DNA of 64,000 bases from Nematopogon swammerdamellus (taxonomy: Eukaryota > Arthropoda > Insecta > Lepidoptera > Adelidae), in contig OX336355.1 in NCBI GenBank assembly GCA_946902875.1, positions 13,177,347 to 13,241,346 of the forward strand, read 5' to 3'. Below, one piece after another: positions 41,550 to 52,447 of the stretch. How positions within the stretch are numbered: position 1 is the first letter of the stretch; each line of letters opens with the position of its first letter. The notes under the pieces were generated by a model. The model was not told the origin of the DNA. It saw nothing but the letters and a program-made list of their open reading frames with translations, and searched no databases. Both the position numbers and the translations under genes were made by a program.

Positions 41550-41685
41550 CCAGTTCAGTGTAACCGGCACGACCAAAGTTCCCTTAGACACTGACATGAC
41601 GACTTCACCAAGGTGTTATGGGCTGACATCGCGGGTATTGTAGGTGATCTAGCCAACCATGTTAGTTTACATTAAAAATGTTTTT
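41550..41685 (+). mobile_element. S SINE, 3' fragment, diverged
   Basis: 'cagttcagtgtaaccggcac' to 'agtttacattaaaaa'. Confidence 0.65.
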
Positions 41686-41950
41686 GAAAAATATTATGGT
41701 TAATTTTTTTTCTTGGTTCGGCAAAAACCGGTAAAATTAAATGTGTTTTTTAAAGAGAGTTATGGGAAATAACACTACCTAGTTACCTAGTCTTCCCCAA
41801 ATCATCCACAAGAGGAGACAATACATAATGAGTTTATTGCTATAGTAAATTGTTTTTCAAAATTATCATTCTACCATACACATTACTATGTACACACAAT
41901 GACAATCCGCCAAATCTAGCGACAAAGCCGCCAAAGCGGCAACACTGGCG

Positions 41951-42030
41951 CAGTTCACCCGGTGTTATGGGCTGGCATCACGGATGTTGTAGGTGATGTA
42001 GCCAACCGTGTCAGTTTCCATAAAAAAAAT
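41951..42030 (+). mobile_element. S SINE, tail fragment
   Basis: 'cagttcacccggtgttatgg' to an eight-A tail. Confidence 0.7.
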
Positions 42031-43386
42031 GCGAGGCCGTGGTCGTTTCTGTGCCCTGCCATGGTTGTGAGTTGTGACGCTGCTGTGTAGTGAGAAAGCG
42101 CCCAATCAAGTCTAGCGGAAAAGTTAAGGCTTGAACTTACAAGGGCACTGCTGTATCTGATGTATGTATCCCAGGTGTTGCATTTTTACGTGTTCTTTAA
42201 TAAGTGTTAACTTTAAAGCAACCATCTGAATGCCCACGGGCGCCATCGGACTACACCTCTTTAGTTAGTCTGGCGCGCGCCGTATATCGTGATTCCCATA
42301 AAATTTAATATTAAGCATTTGACAAATTATATGGGTGAAGTGAACCATTCAACTTCCGCGTATAAAACAATCATATGGAATGGGATTAAACATTATAAAA
42401 TTGTCCTTATCACATTTCGTTTAAAACTCAAATAAAACCCAAAGCCAATCCGTACAAGATAATTATTGTAATATGCACGTAAAAAGAGTTTTTGTGAAAA
42501 TTTTATACCCGAAGTTTCATTTTTGCACGTAAACGAAAATCCTCTATGATAACCGCGTATATATAAAAAGTGTTTTTATTACATTTAAAATTATATCTTT
42601 ATAGCAGGTAACATTAATGACGTCATCGTTTGAAAGATCCGTAATTCTAACATTTAGTATAAGAATAAAATGTTTATGTGTATGGGAATAATTGAAGTGT
42701 AAAATAGCTTAGGCGAATAAAAAACAACGTTCTATTATACGGTATTTAATTGATTGGTATATTTTTTTTTTTAGAAAATTCCAAAATTTTTGCAAATTAA
42801 GAAATTTTGTCTATGCACCGAGAACATAGTTGAGGTAAACAACATTTTTACATCTTGCAAAAGAATGACTAAATAAATTAGGAGGAGTAATTAATTACAT
42901 AAGTTTCACAACACACCGAGACGACTAGTCAACTAAAGCCGTTTTCACAGTACATTAAATTTTACAGATCATAATAAATTCCATAACTATAAAGCCTAGT
43001 TCCACTGCGCTACGGTTTACTGACAAAGAAGACAACCGTGGCTCAATATTCGGAGGGTTAAGTGACACAATGCATTTAGATCATTAGAATTATTATCTCT
43101 TTGAATGTTTGTATGTCCGTACTGTTTATTGTTTTTTAATCCATTGGTACGTAATCCACGCTTGGACATGTCGAAAATTCCGCCAGTTCTGAATTCAATG
43201 CGAAGACGAAATGACAAACAAACTTCGCAAGTCGCAATGTTTTTTATAGTACCTTATACATATAAGGTAATATATTATAGTAACTTACAAATAATTAACC
43301 CATACAACCGTTCACAAGAACCTTAATATTTACAGCATAAACATGAATACTTAAGAATCTGACCACTCACGCATATAAGTTTGTGC
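42031..43386. other. Long stretch with no recognised feature
   Basis: AT-rich, low in repeats that I can match, no long frame. It may hold intronic or intergenic unique sequence. Confidence 0.4.
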
Positions 43387-43424
43387 ACGCATTAAAAGCC
43401 TACGCCATCTGCCCTACCGCTCTG

Positions 43425-44307
43425 CACAGTGTGTAATTTAGTCCCAAAACCTGGCCAATAATATTTTATACTTCTAACAGTTAATATCTACATTTTATTT
43501 GAATTTAAGAGTAAAGAATAGTAAAAGAAAAGACTTATTTAGATATAAAAGCATTTATTCTTCACTACTACTGTCTTCAGAAATATTTACAATTGTTATA
43601 TCACTTTCACACAATAAATTTAAAACATCAGACGATAAAGGCTTTCTTTTCTTGTTAGTGTTGAATCTCATGCCCGTTATGAGGGGGTTCGAAGTTAAAA
43701 GAAGTCGATTAAGGACATCCTGGTTGCAGGTCAAGCTCGAAAACTTTTTATATAAAAAAGTGTGGGTATGAACAAAAAAAAAAATCTAAAAAAAGGGGGG
43801 CGGTTTCCGGCGGCTAATTTTTATATAACTGTCTTCTATATTAAGTACTTAATACTACATAATAGTTTTAATTGCTTAGAAATATAACAAAAACCTTTTT
43901 AAATATGATTTTTTTATTATTTATGCAACAGTTAACTACATCTAATACATCGATCAAATACTAAAAGTCAGCTGGTTGTTTATACGAAAAATATAATATA
44001 ACATCTTGTACATATCTGGCTTAGAAGAATCCATCACAAAAACAATCACTAAATTGTTTATTCATAAAACTACAAGATACTAGAAACTAAAACAATAACA
44101 TCCGAGCGTTTCGAACAATCACACGACCACTGTCGGCAAACGGCAACTTCCGACTGATCTCGCGGCGAGCTATGTTGAGCTAGCGCTTTGTGCGTTTCGC
44201 TTTGGTTGCAGTAACTACTTAACTTTCTGAGGAATAACAATACAGGGTAGGCAAATGATAAAAAAAAGTATTATTGGCCAGGTTTTGGGACTAAATACCA
44301 CACAGTG
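43425..44307 (-). mobile_element. DNA transposon remnant with ~40-bp inverted ends
   Basis: The left end CACAGTGTG...TTTAGTCCCAAAACC and the right end (complement CACTGTGTGG...TTTAGTCCCAAAACC) match over ~36 of 40 positions through 'tggccaataata'. The 883-bp element sits in an E copy and holds a coding-like remnant near its left end. I see no clean target duplication, so the superfamily is open. Confidence 0.65.
43555..43770 (-). pseudogene. C-terminal coding remnant inside the TIR transposon
   Basis: One minus-strand frame is open from ~43,770 to TAA at 43,555-43,557. It reads HTHTFLYKKFSSLTCNQDVL, then NRLLLTSNPLITGMRFNTNK and ends in an acidic serine tail NISEDSSSEE. Composition and lack of stops look protein-like. 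Its position just inside the TIR suggests the end of a transposase. I do not recognise the family. It is truncated upstream by an A/T homopolymer. Confidence 0.5.
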
Positions 44308-44450
44308 CGCTGTATCTTTTCAACCGTAATAAGTAGACGCTTGAAGTTATTATGGCGGATATTCCAACAAAAAATAAACATAGCAAAAAGTAAAAAGAAG
44401 GGGTCCCAATACAAGAAACGTGCTAAGAATCGATTAGTACAAATTCGATG

Positions 44451-45100
44451 GAAATTCGATGCTCCAAGAAAATCCGCAAGGAGGTTCGCTACATAAATCT
44501 TTCAACATTTCATACATAACATACATACATACATACAGACGTTCCCTTCTATAAGAAGTATACATATATAATATAGAGAAAATACTACGAACGACAATGC
44601 GAATTAACGCAAATTAGCCTCATCTATATAATATATGTATATATCACCGAAACAAAGTACGACTGCGTTAAATATAACAATGAACCGACGCGCGAGTTCC
44701 ACACTGTGCGATTTGTCTGAGGCTTTCATAAAATATAAGAGAATAATTAATTAACATGCTTATACGTAATTCGTTACCACGAAGGCGGCTCGTAATCTGT
44801 GTACCTATGTACGAAAATCTATGTGCGTTCACATTTTACATTTTTAGCGAGCGTATAAAATATCACGGTATTTCGAACGGCAGTATTTTTTTTTCTTACT
44901 TTATTGAATATTTTTTACACCATTACATTCGTTTGATACTCGATATTACATAGGGATTTTTTCAAAGGTTTGATTTTAGAATCCTGCCCCGGACAGGATA
45001 TAATTTTGACGTTCGAAATTTGAAATAGTTAACCTTTATGCCAGAAACGGTCACATTATACTTATAATTATACCTATAAATTATAATATACTTACCATTA
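44451..45100. other. No feature recognised
   Basis: AT-rich, with a (CATA)n run near 44,520. Confidence 0.35.
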
Positions 45101-45350
45101 TATAAGGTCTTTCATTAGTAGGTAACGATACGGATACTGATCGATCATGTTCCCATACCAAATTTTTTTATACGATATAAAAAACCTACTCACTCCTCAA
45201 ATTTAATACGTGAAGTGCGTGTATTTCACCTTAATAAGTATGTTTTTTATATCGTAAAAAAAATGGTATGGGAACGTGATCAGTATCTGATACACACACA
45301 TACACCCCTTAGCGTATCGTTACCTATACCTACTATTGAAAGACCTTATA
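45101..45350. repeat. Fold-back element, ~85-bp arms
   Basis: 'tataaggtctttcattagta' pairs with 'tactattgaaagacctta', and 'catgttcccataccaaattt' pairs with 'aatggtatgggaacgtg'. The loop is ~55 bp. Confidence 0.8.
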
Positions 45351-45710
45351 TTATACCCACAGATCAGAGAAGTATCTGTGATTATACCTATAAATATAAA
45401 CGACGGATTATCTGTAGTAAATTCTGCAGTAGGGTTCCTACATCATTGTCTAATGTTCGTTACGTCCTTGTTATTTTATGGCTTTGTCCCGCGGCTTCGC
45501 TTTGCGTGACTTTTTACTCACAGCTCAGGCTGCCGATGACGGAGCGTTATGTATGATTTAGTATGCGTGCTTTATCTTGAGAAGTGACATAATGTAACAG
45601 TGAAAACCGCATGTAAATCGAAAAAGTGGTTGTCGAGTTATAAGAATTCATATATTGACGTACGTTACACGGCCGTAGAACTTCGCTTTATTTATTAGGA
45701 TAATTTTTGT
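45351..45710. other. No feature recognised
   Basis: A D-like scrap ('ttgtcccgcggcttcgcttt') at ~45,483; otherwise unassigned. Confidence 0.4.
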
Positions 45711-46085
45711 CAGCTTCGGTAGCTCAGCGGTGCGGTCGGTCGACTGTTGTTAAGCAACCCTGAGCGCATTCAGTACTTGGATGGGTGACCGCCCGACCGC
45801 TGGAGGCTGAATGTGGTTCGGATTCCACGTAAAACTGTAGGTCCCTTCCCTTCTTACCTTATATGGTGGTAGGGTTCATCCCGCCCGGGTTGGTACCACC
45901 GCACTGAACGGAACGTCGGTTGAAACGGAAATGTTAGTTCGTGTTTTCCCTCGTGTTTTCCGTCCAGTTCAGTGTAGCCGACATGAAATGAAGGGAAGCA
46001 CTGACATGAGTTCATCCGGTGTTATGGGCTGACATCAAGGATGTTGTAGGTGATGTAGTCAACCGTGTCAGTTTCCATAAAAAAA
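45711..46085 (+). mobile_element. S SINE, full length
   Basis: 'cggtagctcagcggtgcgg' A box, 5S-like 'gttaagcaaccctgagcgca' with 'tacttggatgggtgaccg', and B box 'ggttcggattcc'. The body has an 11-bp repeat of 'tcgtgttttcc'. A-tail present. Confidence 0.9.
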
Positions 46086-46189
46086 TATTTATAATGTTTC
46101 CTTCGTTTTCCTAATTTACCCTACTCGATGGGTTAAAGGGATAAAGTTTGACAATATAGATAGTGGCTGGCGACGCGACGCCCGCTATT

Positions 46190-46467
46190 TTTAGGTTTCC
46201 GTATCCCGTACGGAAGCCTATTACTAAACCTACGCCGCCGTCTGTCTCTCTGTCCGTCCGTCCGTCCGTCTGTCCGAGGGCCGTATCTCTTGAACCGTAA
46301 TAGGTAGCCCGTTGAAATTTTCACAGAATATGTGTTATTATGGCGGATATAACAATAAATAATAAAAAATAGAAAAAGTAAAAAATTAAGGGGGTTCCCA
46401 TACAAGAAACGTCTTTTTTTGTGGTGCGGAAACCTCGGTGCGCAAGTCCGACTCGCACTTGGCCGGT
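46190..46467 (+). mobile_element. E element, internal deletion
   Basis: Both ends kept ('tttttaggtttccgtatccc', 'actcgcacttggccggttt'). The 'gatggcgcca' interior is missing. Confidence 0.8.
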
Positions 46468-46514
46468 TTTACATTTTTCAACATGCCAGTTGCCTAACAT
46501 ATGTATGACACACT

Positions 46515-46690
46515 ACATACATACCACACGCTGTATCCCGACAATCGGGGTAATCAGAGTAATCGGTGCTGTGCTGCAAGAATTCCGGTAAATTACAGCA
46601 CACACAACACCTACCACCACGTTTTGCAAAGAATATTCGGACAAGGTAACGAACGATCAAGTCACGAAGACCCACCTGCTGCATGACTTA
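46515..46690 (-). mobile_element. Element B copy 10, 3' half
   Basis: From the (GTAT)n end to 'gacccacctgctgcatgact'; leader missing. Confidence 0.7.
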
Positions 46691-46734
46691 GCGCTTGGCG
46701 CGTACTATCGGACAAAAACTTTTTCTTATTTTTA

Positions 46735-47700
46735 TGTTCTTTATTTCACATTTTTATATATACATTCATATTAATTTTACATATATTATAACTATAAAAA
46801 GTAATAAAAATACACAAAATTAATACAAACATTAAAAATAAAAATGGTAATACCGCCGGTGGCGGGAGGCAGGCCTCCAAGCACGCCGGCGGGTGCAGGC
46901 CGTGGCTACGGAGCTCTCCGGGACGACGCGAGGCAAGCTACGAGCGATAGGTGGTGGTACTAGACACGTAGGCCACCACCACCCCCATCTCGGAGAGCTC
47001 CGTATCCGTCGGACCGCTGGGCGACGACACGCAGCCATTTCATACAACATGATTGTCGCGCGTGCGTCACCGTTACGCACTTTGCCGCCACACCGGTAGC
47101 GGGGGCTGTAGACGAAGCATGCAGCCCTGATAGCCCCAAGCAGACCGGTTATATGTAGCGGACGTCGTCTTCCCGTCGTGGTTGGTGTGGCGGAAGCGCG
47201 ACGTTGTTCGCCGTCGTCGCCGGCAAACGTCGGCGATGGAGCGACGAACCTTGGTGAAGGGCGTGCGCTGGTCGTTCAAGAAGTGGCAGTTATCGTCACT
47301 GGACCCGGGGAAACCGCGAAGAGGGCGAGATGGTGTTGGTGAGACGCGCAGCGACGCGCGGCGCAGCGGCGGTGGCATATGATGCGACGGCGGCGGCAGC
47401 GGCGCGCAGCACGCAGCGTCTGATGCCCTCTTCAGGCTCGGCTGTAGTAGTAGGTGGCCGGCCGTATCCCCGGTAGTCCTCTGCCTGGGCTGTCAGCTGT
47501 CAAGCCGGCGGCGAGCGGTGTTGGGATGCCGAGCAGCAGCGGTGGTGGTGGCCGCACGGTGGTCTCATGCAATTGCGGCACCTGCGCCGCTGGTCCTGGT
47601 TTTGCATCTGGCGCAAGCTCGACTTTTTCCCTCCTCACACTAAATTTATGAAATTTTCGGATGAGAGAAGAAAATTTTTCTGGCCTGTCATTTTGACAGC
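46735..47700 (-). mobile_element. Copy B: non-autonomous partner of the RLE LINE
   Basis: Minus strand: a 5' part starts near 47,700 ('aaaatgacaggccagaaaaa'), followed by a ~900-bp GC-rich body (partly shared with copy A) and an AT tail (46,740-46,840) that resembles both copy A's tail and the LINE's tail at 47,740-47,830. Small frames in the body (for example 47,432-47,638, beginning MRREKVELAPDAKPGPAA) may be remnants of a LINE N-terminus, but I cannot show it. Confidence 0.55.
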
Positions 47701-50700
47701 TTTTCTTCTTTTTATTTTATTTTTATTATTATATTCATTTATTTACACATTTTTTTATATTAATTTTACATAATATTTACAAACTTAAAATCTAAAATTA
47801 ATACAAAAACAAATGGAGTTTCCACCACCGGCGGCGGGGCGAGCCCAAGCTACCGATGGTCGGGTCCCAAAGAGAGGAACCTCCGGACGATGCGTGCAGT
47901 GTCGAGCAGGGCTGCCTTCTGGATCTGGCCCTTGGCCCAACCACTCAGCGAGAGCCTCTTAAGGTGGTCATCGAGGCTCTTCGCTATCAGCCCATGCGCT
48001 GATACGACTATGGGCACAACGATCGTCGAGTCGACGGGCCACATTTTGGTAACCTCGTGCTGCAGATCCAGATACTTCAGCATCTTCTCTGCTTCCTTAC
48101 TGACGAGGTTACCATCGTGCGGCACGGCGATATCGACGAGCGTTGCACGCCTCGCCTCCCGGTCCACTATCACAATATCAGGTCTATTCGCAAGAATAGT
48201 CCTATCTGTAATAATGAACCGGTCCCAGTAGAGTGTGACATGACCGTTCTCGAGAACTGGCGGTGGATTGTACTTATAGTAAGGCACCTCGGTACCCACA
48301 AGGTTGAACTTTAAGGCAAGTTGCTGGTGGATAATCCTGGCTACTAGGTTGTGTCTATGCAGATACTCGGTGTTGGCAAGCTGCGAACAACCGGAAATCA
48401 CATGTCTGAGGGACTCGCCAGGTTGGTGGCAGGCGCGGCAGATGTCAATGGTGCCGTCCTTCATTATGTGTTTCCTATAGTTGTTCGTCTTGACAACCTC
48501 ATCTTGTATTGCAAAGACAAAACCCTCGGTTTCCCCGAAGAGGTCCCCGAAGCGTAGCCAGTGCACGGAAGCAAGTTGGTCTACATCCGGTCCCGTGAGA
48601 GACCGGAAATACCTACCGTGCAGCTCCTTGCCTTTCCATACTTCCATGCGGTCCTCAGTGCTCAGTACAACCGGCTTCCGCCAGTTCTCTTTTCCCATGC
48701 TCAGCGGGGTAAGACCTTTATCGCTGGTGACGACATCGCGGTGCATCTCACAAACATCAGTCTTTTCCAAAAAGTACTGACGGAGATTGCATACCTCGCG
48801 GTTGTGCAGGTTCTTGGCATTTAACATACCTCGACCCCCACACTTCCGCGGGATATACAACCTCATGACCGATGATCGTGGGTGGTGCATACGGGATTTC
48901 GTCATCAGCGTCCTGACCTTTCTGTCCAGCGAGTCCAATTCGGTCTGAGTCCATCTGAGAATACCGAAGGTATATACGAGCACAGGCATGACCCAACCGT
49001 TATAGGCACGAATTTTATTGCCGCCTGACAAAAGGCTATTTAGCACTTTTGTAAGACGGTGAAAAAACTTTTCCTTAACTGATTGTTTCATGTCCGTATC
49101 CCGTATGTTGAGAGCCTCCGATATTCCCAGATATTTATAGGTTTCGTCTTCGGAGAGAGCTCGAACATTCATGGACTCCGACAACTGTATGCCGCCGGAG
49201 TTCACGATCACACCTCGTTCCACATGGATGGTCCCACATTTTTCCAAGCCGAACTCCATTCCAATGTCGTTGCTGAAGCCTTCAGTTATCTTCATCATCG
49301 ACATTAGTTCGGTGTCTGACTTGGCAAACAGTTTGAGGTCATCCATATAAAATAAGTGCGATATTCGAGAGCCTCCTCTTCGAAGACAGTAGCCCAGCTC
49401 TGAGTCCTCAAGCAGAGTGCTAAGAGGGTTCAGAGCCAGACAAAACCAAAGCGGACTCAGACTGTCTCCCTGGAAGATCCCCCGCCGTATGGGAATCCGG
49501 TCGTCTGCAACCGAAGTCCGTTGGCCACCTGGCACACGAAGGATAGTACTCCATTGTCCCATACATGCGCCAAGGAATTGACAGATATTCGTGTCAGTTT
49601 TGTATAGTTCTAGTATCCTTAGCAACCACGTATGGGGCACGGAGTCAAAAGCCTTCCTGTAGTCTATCCAGGCAGCAGACAGGTTCTTTCGATTGCGTCG
49701 GACCTGCTGACAAACGGTCATGTCTATGAGGAGCAGCTCCTTAGTACCGCGGGAACCAGCCCGACATCCATTCTGAGCAACGGACAAGATGTTATTGTCC
49801 TTTATGTGAATTGATATTTTATGTGTCAGAATGGATGTCAGGAGCTTGTAGATGGTAGGCAAGCAAGTGATTGGTCTGTAATTTTTGGGTTCCGCAGTGC
49901 TACCAGATTTATGGAGCAGGTGGGTGACACCAGTGGTCATGAATTCCGGGATAACCCGACGTTCGAGGGCATCCTGGAATTGAACAGCCAAGCGGGAGTG
50001 GCAGCTTCTGAACCATTTCAGCCAGAAGTTCTGCAATCCGTCCGGCCCTGGAGATTTCCAGTTCAGTGCCAGGCGGATTGCAGAACCTACATCCTCTTCG
50101 CTGATATTTATGGCTGACATTGGTTCTATCGACTGACACTCCCGCTGGACAACTCTCATCCATTCACCCTCGACGTGACAGACAGGATCCGACCAGATGT
50201 TTTTCCAAAATGAAGCATTTTCTTGATCAGTTGGTCGGATCGTGTCTGTCGGTCGTTGGTTCGGGTGCTCCCAGTTCCGGTATACCCACCTTTGGTCACT
50301 CTGGAATCGACGGTTCTGATGAAAACGGTCGACACGCTTCCTATAGCGACGGATACGTTGGGCCCACGCGCTAATTTGCTGCTTCAGGTCATCTATGCGT
50401 TCCGTGACTAGCGAGTGGAAGTTTGGCTGTGATCGGCTTATTATAGCTCCATTAAAAGCCTTAGTCACGAAACGCATAATTTTTGGTCTTGTATTCCCAG
50501 ACCTGAAGCAGCATAGCTTTCCGATGAGGATCCTGGCCTCGCCGATACGTCGTTCGATCCGTAACTGCCATGCGGGAGCGGTGGCTGTCATGGCGCGTGT
50601 GTCTCGCGAATTATTTTCGAATTTTAGACGCGCCATGCGACAGGCAGCCACCGCCCCACAATACAAGATCGAATGAGTATCGGTAAGATCTGTACTAGAT

Positions 50701-50837
50701 TCAATATATTGTTTAAGATATGAATCCAGGATCCTCACCATAATAGGGTTTTGTTTATTAGTGGGCAACCGCGGTATCCGCGGCCTGTCATTAGTAGGTG
50801 CCGAGCGGTACCTCAGAATCGCCTCTTCATTATTATT
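47701..50837 (-). mobile_element. R2-group (R4/Dong-like) non-LTR retrotransposon copy
   Basis: The 5' edge lies in '(aat)n' at ~50,830; the ORF follows at once; the 3' UTR and AT-rich tail end near 47,701 in TAA/TA4-type sequence. I recall TAA repeats as the target of Dong-type elements. With no 5' UTR, this copy is probably 5'-truncated. Confidence 0.7.
47850..50768 (-). CDS. Reverse transcriptase with restriction-like endonuclease
   Basis: An uninterrupted 972-codon frame, the only long intact one in the window. It primes reverse transcription at a nicked target. Residues ~225-560 are the RT: KSPGPDG (~238), AAWIDYRKAFDSVPH with Asp ~369, RRGIFQGDSLSPLWF (~428) and the catalytic FYMDD (~473-477). 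Residues 777-794 form a Cys-Cys-His-Cys cluster (C777, C780, H789, C794), followed by RHN (805-807). A PD-(D/E)xK-type endonuclease centre follows with RPD (862-864) and D879. This order is that of R2/R4-group elements; YMDD and the C-terminal wording suggest R4/Dong. The listed start is a TTG; the first in-frame ATG is codon 10 (~50,741). The frame stays open upstream to a TAA at ~50,842, and no N-terminal zinc fingers are present, so the protein is probably N-terminally short. Lack of stops suggests a recent insertion. Confidence 0.88.
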   Translation of the reverse strand: MPTNKQNPIMVRILDSYLKQYIESSTDLTDTHSILYCGAVAACRMARLKFENNSRDTRAMTATAPAWQLRIERRIGEARILIGKLCCFRSGNTRPKIMRFVTKAFNGAIISRSQPNFHSLVTERIDDLKQQISAWAQRIRRYRKRVDRFHQNRRFQSDQRWVYRNWEHPNQRPTDTIRPTDQENASFWKNIWSDPVCHVEGEWMRVVQRECQSIEPMSAINISEEDVGSAIRLALNWKSPGPDGLQNFWLKWFRSCHSRLAVQFQDALERRVIPEFMTTGVTHLLHKSGSTAEPKNYRPITCLPTIYKLLTSILTHKISIHIKDNNILSVAQNGCRAGSRGTKELLLIDMTVCQQVRRNRKNLSAAWIDYRKAFDSVPHTWLLRILELYKTDTNICQFLGACMGQWSTILRVPGGQRTSVADDRIPIRRGIFQGDSLSPLWFCLALNPLSTLLEDSELGYCLRRGGSRISHLFYMDDLKLFAKSDTELMSMMKITEGFSNDIGMEFGLEKCGTIHVERGVIVNSGGIQLSESMNVRALSEDETYKYLGISEALNIRDTDMKQSVKEKFFHRLTKVLNSLLSGGNKIRAYNGWVMPVLVYTFGILRWTQTELDSLDRKVRTLMTKSRMHHPRSSVMRLYIPRKCGGRGMLNAKNLHNREVCNLRQYFLEKTDVCEMHRDVVTSDKGLTPLSMGKENWRKPVVLSTEDRMEVWKGKELHGRYFRSLTGPDVDQLASVHWLRFGDLFGETEGFVFAIQDEVVKTNNYRKHIMKDGTIDICRACHQPGESLRHVISGCSQLANTEYLHRHNLVARIIHQQLALKFNLVGTEVPYYKYNPPPVLENGHVTLYWDRFIITDRTILANRPDIVIVDREARRATLVDIAVPHDGNLVSKEAEKMLKYLDLQHEVTKMWPVDSTIVVPIVVSAHGLIAKSLDDHLKRLSLSGWAKGQIQKAALLDTARIVRRFLSLGPDHR

Positions 50838-51111
50838 ATTTTATTATTATTTGTTGTTATATCGTGGCCATAATAAATAACACGTATTCTGTGAAAATTT
50901 CAACGGGCTACCTATTACGGTTCAAGAGATAAAGCCCTCGGACAGACAGACAGACCGACGGCGGCGTCGGCGTAGGCTTAGTAATAGGGTCCCGTACGAC
51001 GGATACGGAACCCTAAAAATGCTGAACAGATTAGTTTTCGATGGTACTTCTGGCGTAGGTATATAGGGATAGTTTTAGGCTATCTATCTATAATCGATAT
51101 ATTCCCCTACC

Positions 51112-51432
51112 GTACCGTGTGGGTTCGGTACTTAAAAAGAATTACCCCACTGCATCTCTCCCCATGCATATCGTAAAAGGCGACTAAGGGATAAGAACAA
51201 GATGCCATGCTAAAGGGCGACAGGCTCGCCACCTCTCACCTTGGCACGGTACTTCCACCGAGTCATGCAGCAGGTGGGTCTTCGCGCCTTACTTGCTGCT
51301 TGATCGATTTAATCTTGTTCGAATACTTTGCGAAACGTGGTGGTCGGTGTTGTGCTGTAATTTAACAGGGTTCTTGCAGCACAACACCGATAACTCTGCT
51401 TACCCCGATTGTCGGGATTCAGCGTGTGTGAT
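51112..51432 (+). mobile_element. Element B copy 11, full length
   Basis: 'taccgtaccgtgtgggttcg' to 'cgggattcagcgtgtgtgat', very close to copy 12 over their shared part. Confidence 0.85.
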
Positions 51433-51777
51433 ATCTATATCCCCTAGGAGCTGAACAGTCAACAAAAACCTGGCTCAAGGCACGGACAAAATACAAGTGT
51501 GCCACATAATAATATGTAGTTCCTTCTAATTTTGAGATATGTTTGAAAATAGTGCATGAAGAAAATGTAGCACTACATCACATCATATTATTATCCTAAC
51601 TATAGCCATATTTCAATAGATATAACCACGATATAACTATAATTTATATGCTTATAGTTAGGTAAAGATTCAAGATATAATGTGTGATAGATTATTGTAA
51701 TATAATCTTGTAAATTATCTGAAAAATAAGTGGGTGAAGTAGTAAAAACGTTCGAAAATGCATTTGATACCCTCGTT
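51433..51777. other. No feature recognised
   Basis: AT-rich spacer with nothing supported. Confidence 0.35.
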
Positions 51778-52047
51778 ACAAATACGTCCATACAAAAAGC
51801 TGCCAAGTGCGTGTCGGGCTCGGGCCACGCGCAGTGTAGGGTTCCGTAGTTGCCCGTCACAATATGCGGACTTATTTCGTTGTTTCGTACTAACTTACAG
51901 CTTTCTAGTACTAAGAGTCTCTGAGCTGAGCCGCGGTTTCTTGTTTTGACTATCTAAGTAATTTTCAATTGAATTTGTACGAAATTTTCTTTGTTTACTT
52001 CTCCAAGTACACACAGCTGCTCTCATTTCTCACAATTGAGGAACCCT
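51778..52047. repeat. Repeat J ('ccaagtgcgtgtcgggc')
   Basis: Opens 'gccaagtgcgtgtcgggctc...gtagggttccgtagtt' and closes 'tgaggaaccctaaaaat', so the outer ends resemble family E while the interior differs. Probably a related MITE. Confidence 0.5.
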
Positions 52048-52239
52048 AAAAATAAATTATTTAATTATTTGTATAATTTTGTAGGGGAAATAAATGAGTG
52101 TTAATTTGAAAAAGTTCTTCAGCAGTGAAATGATGGCTTCGTCCGTACATTTTATAAGTTGGTCGACTATTACTCGTCAACCTGTACAGCCTACTTAGCT
52201 GTGATAGTTTTCCTTTTAATTTCGATATATATACTATTC

Positions 52240-52447
52240 TTTATTCTTTATTCATCATTCGTATGGTAGTACACTACGCTTGAATTTGTCCTGTTTAGTT
52301 TTTACAATCCGGTTCGATTACACCCACAAAGAAGAGCCGGCAAGAAACTTCGCAGGGTTCTTTTTTAACGTCTTCAATTACAATACATTGTGACTAGCTA
52401 CACAATAGACACCGCTTACAGTGTTAAGATATAGTTTGAGGGCTAGA
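52240..52447 (-). repeat. Repeat H copy 2, empty site
   Basis: Matches 30,048-30,690 without the hAT-like MITE: 'acaaattcaagcgtagtgta' runs straight through. Confidence 0.65.

Larger units (their letters stand above)
43387..44450 (+). mobile_element. E element interrupted by a TIR transposon
   Basis: 43,387-43,424 ('aagcctacgccatctg') and 44,308-44,450 ('ctgtatcttttcaaccgtaa', 'tattatggcggatatt') are consecutive parts of family E. Confidence 0.6.
46714..51020 (-). mobile_element. E element split by a ~4.1-kb retroelement block
   Basis: 46,714-46,734 ('aaaaactttttcttattttt') and 50,838-51,020 ('tttgttgttatatcgtggcc' to 'gatacggaaccctaaaaat') are adjacent parts of intact E copies such as 31,079-31,440. 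Everything between them was therefore inserted at the TAA-rich middle of E. Confidence 0.6.

Noticed and set aside
43499..43771. 90-codon plus-strand frame
   Set aside because: Shadow of the more protein-like minus-strand frame in the TIR transposon.
14537..46405. Recurring ORFs ending in the 'NRLPYGIRKPKN' type
   Set aside because: They are reading frames through the ends of E elements, repeated wherever E occurs.
47432..47638. 68-codon frame as a separate gene or zinc-finger N-terminus
   Set aside because: No Cys/His finger pattern is visible; it lies within copy B and may only be a decayed LINE leader.
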